Source: Candidatus Pollutiaquabacter sp. (lineage in GTDB: Bacteria > Bacteroidota > Bacteroidia > AKYH767-A > 2013-40CM-41-45). From it: DNA of 8,794 nucleotides. Position 1 is the stretch's first letter, and each line of letters opens with the position of its first letter. Of the stretch, positions 6,556 through 8,794 are shown piece by piece. The notes beneath the pieces were generated by a model, which saw only the letters and a list, made by a program, of their open reading frames with translations, made no database searches and had not been told where the DNA came from. The stretch covers positions 1 through 8,794 of the forward strand of contig CAINVI010000070.1 in NCBI GenBank assembly GCA_903854075.1. The letters are read 5' to 3'. A program made the position numbers and the translations under genes.

Positions 6556-7860
6556 ATGATTGCACAGATTCTTTTTCTACTGGTACTTGCCGTTGCGGTT
6601 TTTTTCTTCACAAAAAACATCCGAAGGATAGTACGTAATATCCGACTTGGTCGACCTGTAGACCGCAGTGATCAGCCCGCGGAACGCTGGAAAACCATGT
6701 TTCGTGTCGCTATTGGTCAGTCCAAGATGGTGGTTCGACCTGTCGCCGGCATCATGCACATTTTGGTTTACGTAGGATTTGTCATTATCAATATCGAAGT
6801 ATTGGAAATCCTGATTGACGGTGTTTTTGGAACCCATCGCATATTCTCCTTTCTTGGTCCTGTATATGATTTTCTGATAGCCTCCTTTGAAGTGCTGGCA
6901 GTTTTGGTACTTATCGGCGTGGTAGTATTTCTTGCGCGTCGAAATGTCCTTCACCTCAAACGTTTTTGGATGAAGGAAATGACAGCTTGGCCACGTACCG
7001 ATGCCTTCATTATTCTTCTTACCGAAATACTGCTGATGAGCGCCTTTCTGATTATGAATGCGGCAGACAGCGCTTTACAACTGCGGGGAGCGGAACATTA
7101 TGTGTTGGCCGGATCCTTTCCGGTTTCTTCTTTTCTCGTACCGACATTCAGTGAGCTGCAAACCGCTGATTTGATCCTGATCGAGCGTGGATTCTGGTGG
7201 TTTCATATTGTCGGTATCTTGATTTTCTTAAACTACCTTCCGTATTCCAAGCACTTCCATATTTTTCTCGCTTTTCCGAATACGTATTATTCCAACCTGA
7301 ATCTCAAAGGCAAGTTTTCAAATATGGACAGCGTCACACGCGAAGTGAAACTGATGCTGGATCCGAACGCATCCGTACCCGCTGATGCGGGCGCACCGCA
7401 ACGCTTTGGCGCCAAGGATGTACAAGACCTCACCTGGAAGCAGCTGATGGATGCGTATACGTGCACAGAATGTGGTCGTTGTTCGTCCGTCTGTCCTGCC
7501 AGCCAAACCGGTAAATTACTTTCTCCGCGTAAAATCATGATGGATACGCGAGATCGGCTGGAAGAAGTAGGGCATGGCATCGACCAGCACGGTCTGGAAT
7601 TCAACGACGGTAAATCTTTGCTGGATTATATCAAAGAAGAAGAACTTTGGGCGTGTACAAGTTGTAACGCCTGCACCGATGCTTGTCCGGTGAACATCGA
7701 TCCGTTAAGTATTATCGTTGATATGCGTCGGTTTCTTGTTATGGAAGAGTCAAAGGTTCCGCAGGAGCTTGCCGGTATGTTCAATAAAGTTGAAAATAAC
7801 GGTGCTCCCTGGCAGTTCGCTCAGGCCGATCGCTTCAACTGGTCCAATCAACAATCCTGA
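6556..7860 (+). CDS. Membrane-bound 4Fe-4S dicluster protein (HdrE/NarI-like membrane part plus ferredoxin domain)
   Basis: This 434-residue protein probably passes electrons between the membrane (quinone or heme) and the partner encoded next. The N-terminal half has about five hydrophobic segments: 2-18, 62-88, 103-127, 148-169 and 205-229. Histidines H68 and H217 lie in membrane segments and H233/H235 just after the last one, in YSKHFHIF. This resembles cytochrome-b-like subunits such as NarI/DsrM/HdrE, and heme binding is an inference. The C-terminal part carries two 4Fe-4S motifs: C303-x2-C306-x2-C309-x3-C313-P and C367-x2-C370-x2-C373-x3-C377-P. The 58 residues between them are about usual for HdrC/GlpC-type diclusters. 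It lies 12 bp after the mlaD-like gene and 12 bp before the CCG protein, so co-transcription is very likely. Together the pair corresponds to single-chain Fe-S reductases of other phyla, such as mycobacterial Rv0338c. The substrate is unknown. Confidence 0.9.
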   Translation: MIAQILFLLVLAVAVFFFTKNIRRIVRNIRLGRPVDRSDQPAERWKTMFRVAIGQSKMVVRPVAGIMHILVYVGFVIINIEVLEILIDGVFGTHRIFSFLGPVYDFLIASFEVLAVLVLIGVVVFLARRNVLHLKRFWMKEMTAWPRTDAFIILLTEILLMSAFLIMNAADSALQLRGAEHYVLAGSFPVSSFLVPTFSELQTADLILIERGFWWFHIVGILIFLNYLPYSKHFHIFLAFPNTYYSNLNLKGKFSNMDSVTREVKLMLDPNASVPADAGAPQRFGAKDVQDLTWKQLMDAYTCTECGRCSSVCPASQTGKLLSPRKIMMDTRDRLEEVGHGIDQHGLEFNDGKSLLDYIKEEELWACTSCNACTDACPVNIDPLSIIVDMRRFLVMEESKVPQELAGMFNKVENNGAPWQFAQADRFNWSNQQS

Positions 7861-7872
7861 ACCTCTGTAACT

Positions 7873-8658
7873 ATGCAATTCAAGATCGATACGATGGCTG
7901 ATTACCTTTCGCGCGGTGAAGCGCCGGAGGTGTTATTCTGGGTGGGATGTGCCGGAAGTTTTGATGAGCGTGCACAGAAAGTGACGCGTGCCGTAGCAAC
8001 CTTGCTACAGCGTGCTCAGGTAAAGTTTGCCGTGCTGGGAACGGAAGAGAATTGCACAGGTGATCCTGCCAAACGATCGGGCAATGAATTTCTTTTCCAG
8101 ATGCAGGCCATGATGAATATCCAACTGCTCGATGGCTACCAGGTCAAGAAAATAGTCACGGCTTGTCCGCATTGTTTCAATACGCTCAAAAACGAATATC
8201 CGGATCTTGGTGGCAACTATGAAGTACTTCACCATACCCAATTGCTCCAGCAGTTGATCGATGGCGGGAAGCTGCGTGTTACTGGCGGAGGATTTTCCGG
8301 GAAAAGAATCGTTTTCCATGATCCTTGCTACCTGGGCCGCGGTAATAATGTCTACGAAGCACCTCGTGATCTCATCGTGAAACTGGATGCAGCGCTGCAT
8401 GAAATGAAGCGTTCACGGTCGAAAGGGTTGTGCTGTGGTGCCGGTGGTGCTCAGATGTTTAAAGAACCGGAAGCCGGGGAGAAGGACATTAATATAGAGC
8501 GCACACAGGAAGCGTTAGAGCACAATCCGGACGTGATCGCGGTTGGCTGTCCGTTTTGCATGACGATGATGACGGATGGTGTAAAGAATTTCAACAAAGA
8601 GCAGGAGGTAAAAGTCCTGGATGTGGCCGAGTTATTGATGCAGGCTGGAGATCTCTGA
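7873..8658 (+). CDS. CCG-domain Fe-S protein (HdrB/HdrD/GlpC-like subunit)
   Basis: This 261-residue soluble protein has two cysteine-rich CCG domains of the kind that bind noncubane 4Fe-4S clusters in heterodisulfide reductase HdrB, and related clusters in GlpC and LutA. The second motif is complete: C152 (HDPCYLGR), C187-C188 (LCCGAGG), then C226-x2-C229 (GCPFC). The first is incomplete: C26 (VGCAGS), a single C61 (ENCTGDPA) where CC is usual, then C98-x2-C101 (ACPHC). ENCTGD-type sequences also occur in related fused reductases, so this is probably a family trait and not damage. There are no membrane segments, so it presumably docks on the membrane 4Fe-4S protein encoded 12 bp upstream and supplies the catalytic or terminal electron-transfer site. 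An in-frame ATG at codon 8 is an alternative start, but the first ATG fits the operon spacing. The reaction is not known. Confidence 0.92.
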   Translation: MQFKIDTMADYLSRGEAPEVLFWVGCAGSFDERAQKVTRAVATLLQRAQVKFAVLGTEENCTGDPAKRSGNEFLFQMQAMMNIQLLDGYQVKKIVTACPHCFNTLKNEYPDLGGNYEVLHHTQLLQQLIDGGKLRVTGGGFSGKRIVFHDPCYLGRGNNVYEAPRDLIVKLDAALHEMKRSRSKGLCCGAGGAQMFKEPEAGEKDINIERTQEALEHNPDVIAVGCPFCMTMMTDGVKNFNKEQEVKVLDVAELLMQAGDL

Positions 8659-8746
8659 TACAAAGCGAATTAATTTTACGTATTGTATTTTATCCATTTA
8701 CATCGAATAGTAGCGGAAGTTAATCCGGCAGTAAGTCCTAAAAGCG

Positions 8747-8794
8747 ATGAAAAAAGTGATGTGCCGATTTCTAGTTCTAAAACGGTTATGCTCC
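8747..8794 (+). CDS. Possible 5' end of a further gene, cut by the window edge
   Basis: An ATG at 8747 opens a frame that stays open for the last 16 codons and reads MKKVMCRFLVLKRLCS, with a basic start followed by hydrophobic residues. That is compatible with a signal or membrane N-terminus, but 16 codons are too few to identify a product. Another frame, open from 8674 (including a TTG at 8683), also runs to the edge without a stop, so the choice of frame is not secure. The 88 bp between the CCG gene and this ATG are A/T-rich and show no clear terminator hairpin. Confidence 0.25.
   Translation, partial: MKKVMCRFLVLKRLCS

Noticed and set aside
6577..6954. 125-codon minus-strand frame inside the membrane Fe-S gene
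   Set aside because: It is antisense to a confirmed gene, and its hydrophilic sequence has no recognisable motif.
1..8794. Mobile element, CRISPR array, tRNA or defence island
   Set aside because: No transposase, integrase, direct-repeat array, cloverleaf sequence or nuclease-type gene could be found by reading both strands.

Overview
The window looks like ordinary chromosomal DNA from a member of the Bacteroidota (Cytophagales/Chitinophagales-like; the exact order cannot be read from the sequence). The evidence is the protein families and their arrangement: a Bacteroidota-style LptD, a cell-wall amidase with a SPOR tail, a single-MCE MlaD-type protein and a split membrane Fe-S reductase. 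Translation starts lack clear Shine-Dalgarno sequences, and some candidate promoters resemble the TTTG/TAnnTTTG type used in this phylum. I see no insertion sequences, tRNA or rRNA genes, CRISPR arrays, prophage genes or base-composition islands.

Left part (1-1671): the 3' end of a small Bacteroidota protein usually catalogued, probably wrongly, as 'ABC transporter ATPase' (cut by the window edge); a convergent gene for a secreted MORN/YwqK-repeat protein; and, divergent from it, a GNAT N-acetyltransferase. The GNAT gene ends 3 bp from the end of the convergent lptD gene.

Middle (1675-5514): lptD on the minus strand, for the outer-membrane LPS insertion barrel, and a zinc N-acetylmuramoyl-L-alanine amidase on the plus strand. 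The two are divergent, with only 27 bp between their most likely start codons. Neither start is ATG: TTG for lptD and GTG for the amidase. A perfect 12-bp palindrome sits exactly on the lptD start.

Right part (5584-8658): mlaD-like gene, membrane 4Fe-4S dicluster protein, and CCG-domain (HdrB/HdrD-like) protein, all on the plus strand. The last two junctions are 12 bp each. With the amidase they probably form one operon, although the 69-bp gap before the mlaD-like gene could hold its own control site. Three of the products (LptD, amidase, MCE protein) serve outer-membrane and peptidoglycan maintenance. The last two look like the halves of a membrane-bound quinone- or heme-linked oxidoreductase whose substrate is unknown. 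The final 136 bp hold no clear gene apart from a possible start codon at 8747.

Nothing here is clearly a novel system. The most informative points are: (1) the mature LptD has exactly two cysteines, placed to form one N-to-C disulfide equivalent to one of the two in E. coli LptD; (2) the very tight non-ATG divergent junction with a palindrome that partly recurs upstream of the mlaD-like gene; (3) the split Fe-S reductase, with an incomplete first CCG motif, tied to envelope genes.
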